Shown: positions 33,165 through 41,672 of the stretch, piece after piece
Layout of the letters: every line of letters starts with the position of its first letter
Position numbering within the stretch: the first letter of the stretch is position 1
Assembly: GCA_016932165.1 (NCBI GenBank)
Contig: JAFGDK010000124.1
Span: 1 to 49,619 of the forward strand
Reading direction: 5' to 3'
Source of the DNA: Anaerolineales bacterium
Lineage (GTDB): Bacteria > Chloroflexota > Anaerolineae > Anaerolineales > UBA11579
Length of the DNA: 49,619 bases
Notes under the pieces: generated by a model
Database searches by the model: none
The model's input: the letters and a program-made list of their open reading frames with translations, nothing else
What the model was told of the DNA's origin: nothing
Made by a program: the position numbers and the translations under genes

Positions 33165-34400
33165 TTATCCGCAGCCGCCGCCTGAGGGACCTTTCTTCAG
33201 TTCCAGCTTCACTTTGGCTTCAAATTCAAGTTCCTCAATTAGATGCGGGTCTGGGCTGGCGGCAGGGTGTTTTGCCCCCAGGGCAGCATTGAATGTGTGA
33301 GTCATCTCCTCGCCGGGACGTATCACCAGTTTGGCATTGTGGCTGGATTCAGAGGCGAAAACATCCAGCCAGTAATTGATCCCGCCCTCCAGGATATACA
33401 CATTATGAAGATTCTCGGCGGTCAGCATCTTCCACGCTTCGGTTGAAAGCTCTTCATTGTTGCTCATGACCACAAATACCGCGTTTGAAGGTTCCAGGCG
33501 CAGTGTGGCGGCATCAGCTTCGAGCTGCTCTAGAGTGTAATGCTCGGCATCCTCAATATGAAAGAGGTTGTAGTCACTCTCAGTACGCAGGTCGATCATG
33601 AAGAGCTTGATATCATCATTGTGGATCACGCTCAGCAATTCGCCAGGGTGAATCTGGTATGCGCGTGAATCTTCCAGCAGCGGTTCTTTCTCAGCCGCCA
33701 GGGAGTCCCATTTTTCAGCGATCGTGGGTTGACCGATCAGCAATGCGGCCAGGGCGATCACGATTAGACCCCCTGCCCAGGCATAGCGCAGCTTGGGTTC
33801 TTTGTTCAGGTCTTTGCCGCCAAAGATTTTCTCTAACTGCTCGCCGCCCCAGAACATGAACAGGGCCATCAGCACCACAATCAGCACCACATATCCGGTG
33901 GGGATGCCGAGCCAATCCATCAGGGTAAAGCGTCCCATGTAGGAAGAGTAGAAGAAATCCCAGAAGTATTCCACGGTTTCACCAAAGGTGAAGATGCCGA
34001 AGAGCACACCGAGTACAAAGAAGATTCCGTCGATCTTGCCGGTGGCCATGGCAACCAGCGAAGTGCCAGGGCAGAAACCACCGACGATAAAACCAACACC
34101 CATGATCAAACCACCGATGATGCCCGGCCACAAATAGGTGGGGTTGACCCATACCAGGTTGTAATCCAGCAGACCAAGTGCGGAGGTCAGGAAAACGCCC
34201 AGCATGGCGACTATGATCCCGGTGAACATTACTTTGAGCACGGTCAGATCTTTGAAGTAGAATTGGGCTGCCAGTTTATCGGACTTGCCAAAACCGCCGA
34301 TTTCCAGGGCGTAACCGAAGAAGAAGCCAATTGCCAGGAAGACGAGATATCCGCCGAATTCGCCGAACAGTTCAAATACATTTAGAGGAAAAGGTGCCAT
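33165..34400 (-). CDS. YeeE/YedE transporter half fused to cysteine-less rhodanese and Cys-tail
   Basis: Residues 1-225 form a multi-helix membrane domain with the YeeE/YedE signature GGFCPGTSLVA (C110), seen in thiosulfate/sulfur-compound transporters. Residues 245-350 are a rhodanese domain (MIDLRTESDY...YILEGGINYW), but its active-site loop reads VMSNNEELS, with S313 where the catalytic Cys should be. A further beta-rich segment leads to a C-terminus GPSGGGCG with penultimate C410. C110 and C410 are the only cysteines. The tail resembles the GGCGG sulfur-carrying arm of SoxY. AGGAGG precedes the ATG. The gene is last in the ArsR operon. Confidence 0.85.
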   Translation of the reverse strand: MAPFPLNVFELFGEFGGYLVFLAIGFFFGYALEIGGFGKSDKLAAQFYFKDLTVLKVMFTGIIVAMLGVFLTSALGLLDYNLVWVNPTYLWPGIIGGLIMGVGFIVGGFCPGTSLVAMATGKIDGIFFVLGVLFGIFTFGETVEYFWDFFYSSYMGRFTLMDWLGIPTGYVVLIVVLMALFMFWGGEQLEKIFGGKDLNKEPKLRYAWAGGLIVIALAALLIGQPTIAEKWDSLAAEKEPLLEDSRAYQIHPGELLSVIHNDDIKLFMIDLRTESDYNLFHIEDAEHYTLEQLEADAATLRLEPSNAVFVVMSNNEELSTEAWKMLTAENLHNVYILEGGINYWLDVFASESSHNAKLVIRPGEEMTHTFNAALGAKHPAASPDPHLIEELEFEAKVKLELKKGPSGGGCG

Positions 34401-34409
34401 TGCTACCTC

Positions 34410-34958
34410 CTAGTTCCAAAGTTTGCGGACAAAGTAAGCCAGGGCGTAGGCCCCGGCAAACACCGCAAACATAAAGGCCCAGCTGCCCACGGAAAGCACG
34501 GCGCCGCCGGATAGAGCCTGACCAGATGTGCAGCCGCGGGCGAGACGGGCTCCGTAGCCCATAAAAGCTCCGCCGATAAAGGCAAACAGCCACCGCTGCT
34601 GCACGGTAATCTGTGGGCCTTTGTTGGTCTCGGCTTTGATTCTCCCGTTGATCCATCCAGAGACAAAGCCGCCGAGAACCACACCCACGGTCAGGTAAAC
34701 AATCCAGCTTTTCAAGGGGTTCAGGTCGCCGCCGGCCAGGCTCAGCAGATAGGGGGTGTTGTTCACATGGTCGGGTGCCACCAGATCCTGGAAGAATACC
34801 AGAATGCGGTTCAAACCGCCTGAAGCGCCCAGTCCGGTGCCGGTGATGAAGAAGGAGGCAAACAAGACCAGACCGAGCATCGTGCCTGCCAAATAGGGGT
34901 GGGCAAAGGGTTTTTCATCTCTTGGTTTTCTTTTCTGAACTTTTTCTGCAGTAGTCAT
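34410..34958 (-). CDS. YeeE/YedE-type transporter half
   Basis: This 182-aa membrane protein has about four to five helices and the YeeE/YedE motif GYGARLARGCTSGQALSGGA with its single cysteine C143. In full-length thiosulfate channels (TsuA/YeeE) conserved cysteines from both halves form a relay. Here this half supplies the RGCTSG site and the next gene supplies the GFCPGT site, so the two probably form one heteromeric transporter. It starts 1 base after the stop of the cytochrome fusion gene and ends 9 bases before the second half. Confidence 0.88.
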   Translation of the reverse strand: MTTAEKVQKRKPRDEKPFAHPYLAGTMLGLVLFASFFITGTGLGASGGLNRILVFFQDLVAPDHVNNTPYLLSLAGGDLNPLKSWIVYLTVGVVLGGFVSGWINGRIKAETNKGPQITVQQRWLFAFIGGAFMGYGARLARGCTSGQALSGGAVLSVGSWAFMFAVFAGAYALAYFVRKLWN

Positions 34959-34959
34959 T

Positions 34960-37554
34960 TTATTCTTCCTCCGTGGATTCAGGCTCAGACAAGTGCACTT
35001 CTACTTCGTCCCAGCCCACAATCATGGATTTGATTCCGGCCAACGGTGTATGGCCGGTGGTGGTGAGATAAACATGGAGAATGATGAATGCGACAAAGCT
35101 CCAGGAGATCAGGGTGTGGAAAGGTGCCAGCCGCGGCAATCCACCCAGGCGGTTTGAAATCTCCGGCCAGCGCTGCGCACCCCACATTAAAATGCCGGTG
35201 ATGGTTTGCAGTGGCAGCAGTACGTTCAGCACCATAAAGTAGGTGACCTGCTGCAGCGGGTTCAGCCGGTTCTCGCGTGTCTTTTCAAAGGGGTGGTGCT
35301 CATTTTTGAAAATCCCGGATAGATAATATTTTGCCTGGATTATCGACTGGTTGAAGAAGCCCTTCGGTTCAGGGATAAACCGTTTGATATCACCACTCAG
35401 CAGGTTGTAGAGCAGTGCCAGGGCGGCATTGGCGACCAATATTGCTGCCATAATGTTATGCACCAGCACAACTCCTTTGAATTGGAAGATGCCAAACATC
35501 TCCGGTTTGTGGATCACCAAGCCGGTAAAGGCCAGGATCAGGATGGTGAGGGTTTGCAGCCAGTGCCAGATGCGTTCGTAGAAGGAGTACATAAAGATCT
35601 TCTTGAGCTCTGGCTGGTGTTTGGCCTGCTTACGGGCGGAATATGCCCGGATGCCTCCGTGCACGCTGATGCCGCCTAAAACACCGAGGATCATCGCGGC
35701 ACCCAGCCAATCGATCCAGGAGACATTGTGGTGGCCGAAGATATAGGTGCTGTTTTTATCCAAAGCAGTCTGGTAGAAAAGAGCGCCGTTTTTATCGGTG
35801 TAAATGCGGCCGTTGGCTATGGTATTGGTGCCGGAGATGAAATTTGGGATCACACCGCCGGGCACATAACTGGCTAACTGAACCGGCACAGCCAGTTGTG
35901 ATTCGTCTGTGTGGCAGGTTTCACAATCCTGGATTGCCCACCCGGCATCGGCGACATTGTGGTTGATGCTGTATGGCTGCACTTCTGCCCAGATTTGAGG
36001 GTTGTTGATCCCCAACGCTTCCAGTTCTGCGGCAATCAATGCAGCCTTCTCTGCCGTGTCAAGTGCCAGTTCGTCCCTCTCCAATTGGCCGTTGTTGTTG
36101 CTATCCAGTGCGGCGATAATCTCCTGGCGGTAGTCATCTCCATCCAGATAGACGGCTTGCAACACTTCCTGGGGAACGGGCTGCTGTGGATTGCCATAGA
36201 CCCAATACCATGCGGTGATCAGGTTGTAGGGCGCTAATTTAATGCTCCCGTCGATATTCTTGCGCTGCAGCAAGGCGGGATTGAAACCTGTTACCAGATC
36301 GTTGATCGTCCCCGTTTTGCCCTCAACGCCACGGCAGGTGGTTTGTGAACTGCCGTCAACCTGAACAACGGTCCAGTCCACTTGCTGGAGGGCAGGGCTG
36401 TACATCTGCGGGATATGACAGGTTTCACAATGGATCGCTTCCATATGTTTTTCGGCATACGGCAGCCAATCGTGGGTTTCATCGACGACATGGCAGGATT
36501 CGCAGCGCCGCATGGAATCTTTCAACTCGGGAGCAATGCTGCCCTGAGCGCTCTGCCCGCGGGCAAACTGGTGTACAGGCTGGAAGAGATACTCTCCCAT
36601 GTCCAACCTGCGGGGGTCGAATTGTAAGTTGTCCAGCGAATCTGTTCCGCTGATGGCATAAATTGGGTTGTTGATTGAGAAATGGCAGTCTGTACATTCC
36701 ACCAGACGTTCCACGTGAATGTCGTGTGCCCGGGTGAGTTCTGTTTTGTTTTTCAGGTTCATCCCGGTATTGGTTAACATCTGGGCGGCAAAGACGATCC
36801 CGGTTGTGGCTGTTTCCCAACCTGTGTCCTCGCAGTCTGTCAACACCAGCGGAGTCTGATCCATGTGAACGGTTCCGTGACATTGGCCGCAGTTCTGATT
36901 GGCTGGGTCCTGAATGCTGAGGAAGGCTGTCCGCAGTTCTCCGTTCTCGTCAAAGGCTTCCCGGTTGTATTCATAATTGCCAGCGGTATAGGAAACGATC
37001 CCGGAATCAGCCAGGGTGGCGGTATTGGCCCATTCGAAGCGGCCAGCTTCCAGCATTTCAATCCGTAGATCGTTGTCTGGGCTGTTGAGGTGGCAGAGGA
37101 AACAATTCATTTCCACACCAGCGGCTTGCGCCGGTCCGCCGCCAACATGGCGCAGACCGATTGTTTGCAGCCAGGTCAGATCGTTCGTTCCGTCTACTGG
37201 TTCTCCGTAGGTGATCGGGTTCCACTTGCCGTACAAGCCCTCGCTGGTATCCCATGGCCGGCCCGTACTCGTACTGCCTGCATTTGTGGCTGATGAAAGC
37301 CCGGCATCCGCGTGGAAGCTGTGGCTGGCGATGAAACCGGTATCGTGACATTGGCCGCAGGTCTGCATTGTGGAGACAGGCTTGCCAGAATCAAGTACGT
37401 TGCCGCCCTCTTTATCCAGGAAGGGGAAGGTGGGGTGCAGAGGTGTTTGTGCGGCAGCATGGCCCGCTGTCAGTGCCAGGCTGAACAGGATCGCCCCGGC
37501 TGACATCAGGATCAGGGCCAATTTGCGAGTGTGGTGTTTGATGCTTGGTCTCAT
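34960..37554 (-). CDS. Heptahaem c / cytochrome b561-type fusion protein with EF-hand
   Basis: A signal peptide (1-35) is followed by a large exported domain with seven CXXCH haem sites at 66, 151, 222, 287, 351, 376 and 544. A calcium-type EF-hand loop (DSNNNGQLERDE, 484-495) sits between haems 6 and 7. One helix (615-637) then leads to a four-helix cytochrome b resembling thiosulfate-reductase PhsC or formate-dehydrogenase gamma subunits, with candidate haem ligands H664, H682, H699, H813 and H827. One polypeptide thus joins a quinone-reactive b module to an external haem wire. ATG 37554 follows the previous stop by 13 bases; an in-frame GTG at 37779 would overlap the upstream gene. Confidence 0.85.
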   Translation of the reverse strand: MRPSIKHHTRKLALILMSAGAILFSLALTAGHAAAQTPLHPTFPFLDKEGGNVLDSGKPVSTMQTCGQCHDTGFIASHSFHADAGLSSATNAGSTSTGRPWDTSEGLYGKWNPITYGEPVDGTNDLTWLQTIGLRHVGGGPAQAAGVEMNCFLCHLNSPDNDLRIEMLEAGRFEWANTATLADSGIVSYTAGNYEYNREAFDENGELRTAFLSIQDPANQNCGQCHGTVHMDQTPLVLTDCEDTGWETATTGIVFAAQMLTNTGMNLKNKTELTRAHDIHVERLVECTDCHFSINNPIYAISGTDSLDNLQFDPRRLDMGEYLFQPVHQFARGQSAQGSIAPELKDSMRRCESCHVVDETHDWLPYAEKHMEAIHCETCHIPQMYSPALQQVDWTVVQVDGSSQTTCRGVEGKTGTINDLVTGFNPALLQRKNIDGSIKLAPYNLITAWYWVYGNPQQPVPQEVLQAVYLDGDDYRQEIIAALDSNNNGQLERDELALDTAEKAALIAAELEALGINNPQIWAEVQPYSINHNVADAGWAIQDCETCHTDESQLAVPVQLASYVPGGVIPNFISGTNTIANGRIYTDKNGALFYQTALDKNSTYIFGHHNVSWIDWLGAAMILGVLGGISVHGGIRAYSARKQAKHQPELKKIFMYSFYERIWHWLQTLTILILAFTGLVIHKPEMFGIFQFKGVVLVHNIMAAILVANAALALLYNLLSGDIKRFIPEPKGFFNQSIIQAKYYLSGIFKNEHHPFEKTRENRLNPLQQVTYFMVLNVLLPLQTITGILMWGAQRWPEISNRLGGLPRLAPFHTLISWSFVAFIILHVYLTTTGHTPLAGIKSMIVGWDEVEVHLSEPESTEEE

Positions 37555-37567
37555 TGATCCCATCCCT

Positions 37568-39004
37568 TTAGTTGCCATTCTCGAAGCGGCTGCCCCATTC
37601 GATCGGGTCTCCGGGGTATCCGAGTGCGAGCCAGTCCAGGCGCCCATCCTCACTGTGACAGGCTGTACATTGCAGGGCTTCACTGACTGGCTGCACCATG
37701 TGGGTTGTCGGCCAGAACATGATTGTCTCTGTAAAGCCGTAGCTGCCGGAGTAAGGCAGTCCGGTGATCTGGGAACCAAGTGTGGCGGCCAGCTGCCAGT
37801 CGAATTCTGTCCAGTAACCCCCTTCGCCGACAGTTTTAGGCTGGATCAGATAGTTGTTGACCGTATCGTAGATCTGGTCTGCCACGTGGACTTTGAAGGG
37901 CATGATCTTGGCGGTTGGGTCGTTGATATCACCCTTGGGATAGTTGATTGCAGTTGGCCCTTCTGCTGCGATCGGGTCGCCCAGCAGGTAGCGGTCGGCG
38001 ACACCGTTGTACCACAGGTATTGCGGCTGAACATCGCTGGCATACACAAAGCTGCCCTTGATCTTGAGGTAAACATGCGGGTCATCGCCGATATCCTGTC
38101 CAGCTTCAGACCATCTCCATTCAACTTTGGTGGGATCTTCAAGCGCAAATTGGGGGATATGGCAGGTCTGGCAGGCAACCGTATCCAGGTGCGCGTTGAG
38201 GCGTTCATCTTCATGCATGTTAGTGCTGTGACAGTCAGTGCAGTAGACCTGGTTCTCGTTATCCAGGCTGACGGAGATGGAACGCCCTTTGATATTATGG
38301 TCTTCTGTCTGGTGGCAGTCGATACACTGGAAATTGTGCTCGCCCATGTGAACATCTAGGCTGGCTGAGGGCCAGTAAAGAGACTCATCCAAATCGCCGT
38401 GTTTGACTGCGTTGCCGCCGCCGCCATTGAAGTGGCAGCTGCCGCAGTTTTGCCTGGTGGGTACCCCCACACTTTGGGCGGCAATAGTCAGGTCTATACC
38501 CTCCAGGGGAAGTCCGTAGTCGCCTTTGGCATAGGTACCCACACCGGCATGACAGACCAAACAGTCCACCTGATCTTCGGTGGCAGTCTCGTGGAAGGTT
38601 TCGTCTTCCCAGCCATAGCCTGCATGGCAGGTGACACATTTCTGCCAGTTGCCCTGAATGCCAATACAGAAGTTATTGATCTGGTTCTTCTTGCCAACCG
38701 TCACGGGTTCATCTCGACCGGGGACTTCAATCGGCTTGCTCTCCCAGGTCCAGTGAGCGGTGGACATTACCTGGCCAGCAGTTTCAGGATGACACTCCAG
38801 ACAGGCCTGAGTGACCTCTTGCCCGGTCTCAAATGTGCCCGAGATCAGGTTGGTGTGGTCTGTATGGGTGGGGCGATTGGGAACATTGGCCCATGGGTCC
38901 ACCTTATCCGTTTTATCGAATGGCAAGAATAGAACCAGCGGCAAAATTACCAGCGCCACCGAAATTACAAGCACAAGAATCCAGAGAAATTTATTGTTCT
39001 TCAT
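37568..39004 (-). CDS. Octahaem tetrathionate-reductase-like cytochrome c
   Basis: One N-terminal membrane anchor (6-28) is followed by eight CXXCH sites at 68, 123, 148, 187, 227, 255, 278 and 446, with the long haem-free stretch between sites 7 and 8 typical of the octahaem tetrathionate reductase (OTR) family. K105/K106 in VGKKNQINNFC match the region that supplies the unusual lysine ligand of the catalytic haem. OTR enzymes reduce tetrathionate, nitrite and hydroxylamine in vitro. It shares many blocks with the first half of the 737-aa paralogue upstream (CHF-GGGG, PTKVEWRWS, WPTTHMV). The start overlaps the ArsR gene by 14 bases. Confidence 0.9.
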   Translation of the reverse strand: MKNNKFLWILVLVISVALVILPLVLFLPFDKTDKVDPWANVPNRPTHTDHTNLISGTFETGQEVTQACLECHPETAGQVMSTAHWTWESKPIEVPGRDEPVTVGKKNQINNFCIGIQGNWQKCVTCHAGYGWEDETFHETATEDQVDCLVCHAGVGTYAKGDYGLPLEGIDLTIAAQSVGVPTRQNCGSCHFNGGGGNAVKHGDLDESLYWPSASLDVHMGEHNFQCIDCHQTEDHNIKGRSISVSLDNENQVYCTDCHSTNMHEDERLNAHLDTVACQTCHIPQFALEDPTKVEWRWSEAGQDIGDDPHVYLKIKGSFVYASDVQPQYLWYNGVADRYLLGDPIAAEGPTAINYPKGDINDPTAKIMPFKVHVADQIYDTVNNYLIQPKTVGEGGYWTEFDWQLAATLGSQITGLPYSGSYGFTETIMFWPTTHMVQPVSEALQCTACHSEDGRLDWLALGYPGDPIEWGSRFENGN

Positions 39005-39353
39005 CGTACCTTTCCAGTTGTACTAGTGATGCACGGTGTGCAAGTTGGTTGTTCAGGATGTCCAAAAAGATATCCAGGGCGGTGATCAGTTCAGGTGCGG
39101 CAAGCGAATACTCAACGGTATGACCCTGCCGTGAGGCGCGCACCAGCCCGCGGTCTCGCAATATTTTCAAGTGTCGGGAGGTAGCAGAGGAAGACAGGCC
39201 AATACTTTCTGCTAAGGATTTTACATTTGATGACCCTTCTGCCAGGCTGTAGACGATCTTCACCCGGCTGGGATCACCCACAGCTGCGCAAAACTCAGCC
39301 TGGATGTTGGTTAGATCTGAATTTGAGGTATTGAAGTTGCCGTTTATAAGCAT
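38991..39353 (-). CDS. ArsR/SmtB-family transcriptional regulator
   Basis: This 120-aa winged-helix repressor has the typical VGDPSRVKIVYSLAEG, NVKSLAESIGLSSSATSRHLKILRDRGLV and RQGHTVEYSL segments. There is no CxC metal site in helix alpha-3, and only one cysteine (C22), so it is neither a classical arsenic/cadmium sensor nor an obvious two-cysteine sulfide sensor of the SqrR/BigR type. It is first in the operon with the OTR cytochrome, cytochrome fusion and YedE genes, overlapping the OTR start by 14 bases. A palindrome at its start codon suggests autoregulation of the whole operon. Confidence 0.92.
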   Translation of the reverse strand: MLINGNFNTSNSDLTNIQAEFCAAVGDPSRVKIVYSLAEGSSNVKSLAESIGLSSSATSRHLKILRDRGLVRASRQGHTVEYSLAAPELITALDIFLDILNNQLAHRASLVQLERYDEEQ

Positions 39354-39370
39354 ATTCGTTTATCCGAATA
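39353..39370 (-). promoter_or_regulatory. Probable ArsR operator
   Basis: A perfect palindrome TATTCG-N6-CGAATA spans the start codon and leader of arsR, 14 bp downstream of the -10 box. Its size and position fit an autoregulatory winged-helix repressor site. Confidence 0.65.
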
Positions 39371-39384
39371 CATTGTTTGTGCAA

Positions 39385-39393
39385 ATTGTAACA
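39385..39393 (-). promoter_or_regulatory. Extended -10 of the arsR operon
   Basis: On the minus strand TGT directly precedes TACAAT (39390-39385). Transcription would start near 39378, placing the operator in the early transcribed region. Confidence 0.6.
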
Positions 39394-39460
39394 TAATTCA
39401 TCTGTGAAGACAATAACAAAGTAGTGAAATTTAGATCAAATATTTGGGGATTGACAGAAT

Positions 39461-39490
39461 AAAAAGGGCATTCATTTGAGTGAATGCCCT
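39461..39490 (-). terminator. Terminator of the OTR/NrfCD-like operon
   Basis: A perfect 10-bp stem (39465-39474 with 39481-39490) with a 6-nt loop is followed on the minus strand by a T-run. It separates the two multihaem operons. Confidence 0.93.
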
Positions 39491-39515
39491 ATGAGAGGAT
39501 TATCTGTTTCCTGGA

Positions 39516-40823
39516 TCAGTCTGCAGTGACAGGCTCAGGAACATCAGGTTCGTGATGCTCTTTGTGATGGTGGTCCCCTTTGAAGGGAAGGAACCGAGCT
39601 GCCAGGCTGAAGGTGATCAGCCAGTAGGAGATCACACCCATTCCCACCTGCCATTCAGTCACAGTAGGTGAATAGGAGTTTTGGATCACGGTGGGTGTGA
39701 ATGGGTCGTAGGTGATCTGGGCGATGAGCCCGGAAAGGTTATAGTTCCAGCGGGTAAGAATTGTGCAGATGAGCGGCAGGATGGCGAAAAATGCTAGAAT
39801 CCTGAATCGCTTGATCCGTTTAGCGCTGACCAGGGCGAACCCGGGGATTGCCGCAAAGAGTACCTGGCCGATCCAGAACGATGTGGTGTAGGGGGCTACG
39901 GTATTAAGCAGTTCGGTCTGCAAGGCAATCTCACGGTCGAAGCTGTAATAGTTGGTTACCGCCCAGTCCCACACGCGGATGTAAATGCACAACAATGCGA
40001 CATAGCCTGCAATCCGGGCGATATCGTAAAGCACACTGTCAGAAACCAGCCCGGGCCGCATTACCCGGAAGACGATAATGCTGGTCAGGAACAGCAGGCA
40101 GGTACCGCCAGCAACCGCGGAGAGTACGAAGATCACCGGAGCTGTCTGGCTGAACCACAAGCCGCGCCCGGCAAGAACCCCGTAGGTTGCGCCCAGCGAA
40201 GCCTGGTGTAAAAGCGAAAGGGTTAGCCCAATGACTGCCAGGAAGGGGCCAGTCTTATGCAACCAGGCGGAAAGCTTTTGCAAGAAATTGGTAAAGCCAC
40301 GCAGGAATTTGCTTTTATCCAAAATTGGGTGCGAGTGGAACAGGGGATGTTCCAGCACAATGGGCAGTAGCTCGGCAAGCAGCACGCTGAGATAGAGCAC
40401 CACACACATGGTGATCTCCCATAACAAGGAGTGCGGCTGCCAGTACACGACCGGGTGCCAGAAGCGAAGCGGTTGGCCGAGGTCGAATAATAAGACCATC
40501 CCGGCGGTGGAATAACCCAGGAAGCCCAGCAATACGGCCAGCATCCCGACGCGTTTGAAACGTTCGATTTTGAAGAGATAGACGATCACACCAAAGACAA
40601 AGGCGCTGCCGCCTAAGGCGATACTGGAAAGGTCGATGGCGATCCACAAGCCCCAGGCAACCTGGTTGCTCAATCCGGTGACAGAAAGACCCTTGGTGAG
40701 TACAGTCACCATACCATGCAGCCCGATCCCAAATGCTGCGATCAGGAAGAGGATCCAAATGGGAAACAAGGGATACTCTTTCCCTGCCAGTCTAAGCTTA
40801 GGCACTCTGATATCTGTTTCCAT
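39516..40823 (-). CDS. NrfD/PsrC-family membrane quinone subunit
   Basis: The 435-aa protein has about ten hydrophobic helices, an N-terminal segment YPLFPIWILFLIAAFGIGLHGM, and the arrangement of NrfD/PsrC-type subunits, which exchange electrons between membrane quinones and an extracytoplasmic ferredoxin. The C-terminus is His-rich (DHHHKEHHEPDV), a possible metal-binding tail. It begins 3 bases after the ferredoxin gene and ends the operon. Together with the ferredoxin it would connect the quinone pool to the 15-haem protein encoded first. It is longer than Wolinella NrfD (about 320 aa), closer to HybB/DmsC-like or ActC-type members. Confidence 0.88.
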   Translation of the reverse strand: METDIRVPKLRLAGKEYPLFPIWILFLIAAFGIGLHGMVTVLTKGLSVTGLSNQVAWGLWIAIDLSSIALGGSAFVFGVIVYLFKIERFKRVGMLAVLLGFLGYSTAGMVLLFDLGQPLRFWHPVVYWQPHSLLWEITMCVVLYLSVLLAELLPIVLEHPLFHSHPILDKSKFLRGFTNFLQKLSAWLHKTGPFLAVIGLTLSLLHQASLGATYGVLAGRGLWFSQTAPVIFVLSAVAGGTCLLFLTSIIVFRVMRPGLVSDSVLYDIARIAGYVALLCIYIRVWDWAVTNYYSFDREIALQTELLNTVAPYTTSFWIGQVLFAAIPGFALVSAKRIKRFRILAFFAILPLICTILTRWNYNLSGLIAQITYDPFTPTVIQNSYSPTVTEWQVGMGVISYWLITFSLAARFLPFKGDHHHKEHHEPDVPEPVTAD

Positions 40824-40826
40824 GGG

Positions 40827-41639
40827 TTACCCTTCCTTTATCCGGGGCGGAATGTAAAGCACCCTTGGTTCAGTGGAGAGATCATTCCGCAACCGGATGG
40901 GGTTGTCGCTAACCGCCAGCTTCTGGTTGGCGGGGCTGTTGGGATCATTTAGATCTCCGAAGACACGCGAGCCAGTTGGACAGGCTACAATACATGCGGG
41001 GGTGGCAGCTGCATCTACGCCGGGGACGAGGCCGCGCTCGAGACCGAAGTCGATCCGGTGGGAGCAAAAGTGGCATTTTTCCATCACGCCACGCGGACGA
41101 GGGGGGAGTTCCGGGGTACCAAACTCGGGCACCCGCGGGCTGTCTTCTGTGTGTTCGTACCAGTTGAACACACGTACGTCATATGGGCAGGCGATCATGC
41201 AATACCGGCAGCCGATGCACAGGTCATAGTCCATGGCCACAATCCCATCCGGACGTATATAGGTAGCCTCAACTGGGCAAACATGTACGCAGGGTGGATG
41301 GGCACACTGCATACAGGGCCGCGAGAGGAAGAATTCATCCCCGATCTCGGTTGTTTCAACCGAGACGATGTTGTATTTCATGTCATCAGAAAGGTTGTTG
41401 ACAGCCTGGCAGGCGTAAGTGCAGTAATTGCAGCCGATGCACAGGTCTATATCGATTACCATGCCCCAAAGGTGGCCGCCTTCAGGATGATCTTCAGCAC
41501 CCCGGGTGGTCTTAGGGGATTTGGCAGCCTGACGCAGCGCAACCGTGCCGAGAGCAGTACCGCCTAACAGTAAAAAGTCCCGGCGGGAAAGTTTTCCCTT
41601 TTGCTGAGTGGCATCAGATTTATTATTTTGCTCTGACAT
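40827..41639 (-). CDS. Tat-exported ferredoxin with four [4Fe-4S] sites, NrfC/PsrB-like
   Basis: A twin-arginine signal (SRRDFLLLGG) exports a folded electron-transfer protein. Sixteen cysteines are arranged as CIGCNYCTYAC, CMQCAHPPCVHVCP, CIGCRYCMIACP, and CHFC with the distant CIVACP, i.e. four iron-sulfur clusters as in NrfC, PsrB and DmsB. The protein is about 270 aa. The ATG at 41639 with GGAG eight bases upstream is preferred over an in-frame GTG at 41645. It lies 33 bases after the 15-haem gene and 3 bases before the NrfD-like gene. Confidence 0.92.
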   Translation of the reverse strand: MSEQNNKSDATQQKGKLSRRDFLLLGGTALGTVALRQAAKSPKTTRGAEDHPEGGHLWGMVIDIDLCIGCNYCTYACQAVNNLSDDMKYNIVSVETTEIGDEFFLSRPCMQCAHPPCVHVCPVEATYIRPDGIVAMDYDLCIGCRYCMIACPYDVRVFNWYEHTEDSPRVPEFGTPELPPRPRGVMEKCHFCSHRIDFGLERGLVPGVDAAATPACIVACPTGSRVFGDLNDPNSPANQKLAVSDNPIRLRNDLSTEPRVLYIPPRIKEG

Positions 41640-41672
41640 AGTCACATCTCCAGAATTTTCTAGGATCCCAAA

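Noticed and set aside
37555-37779. N-terminal extension of the heptahaem/b561 protein
   Set aside because: It would start with GTG inside the upstream OTR gene and place low-quality sequence ahead of a clear signal peptide.
37370-38359. 329-aa plus-strand frame over the OTR and cytochrome fusion genes
   Set aside because: The minus-strand genes have haem motifs in frame; the long plus frame is a codon-composition shadow.
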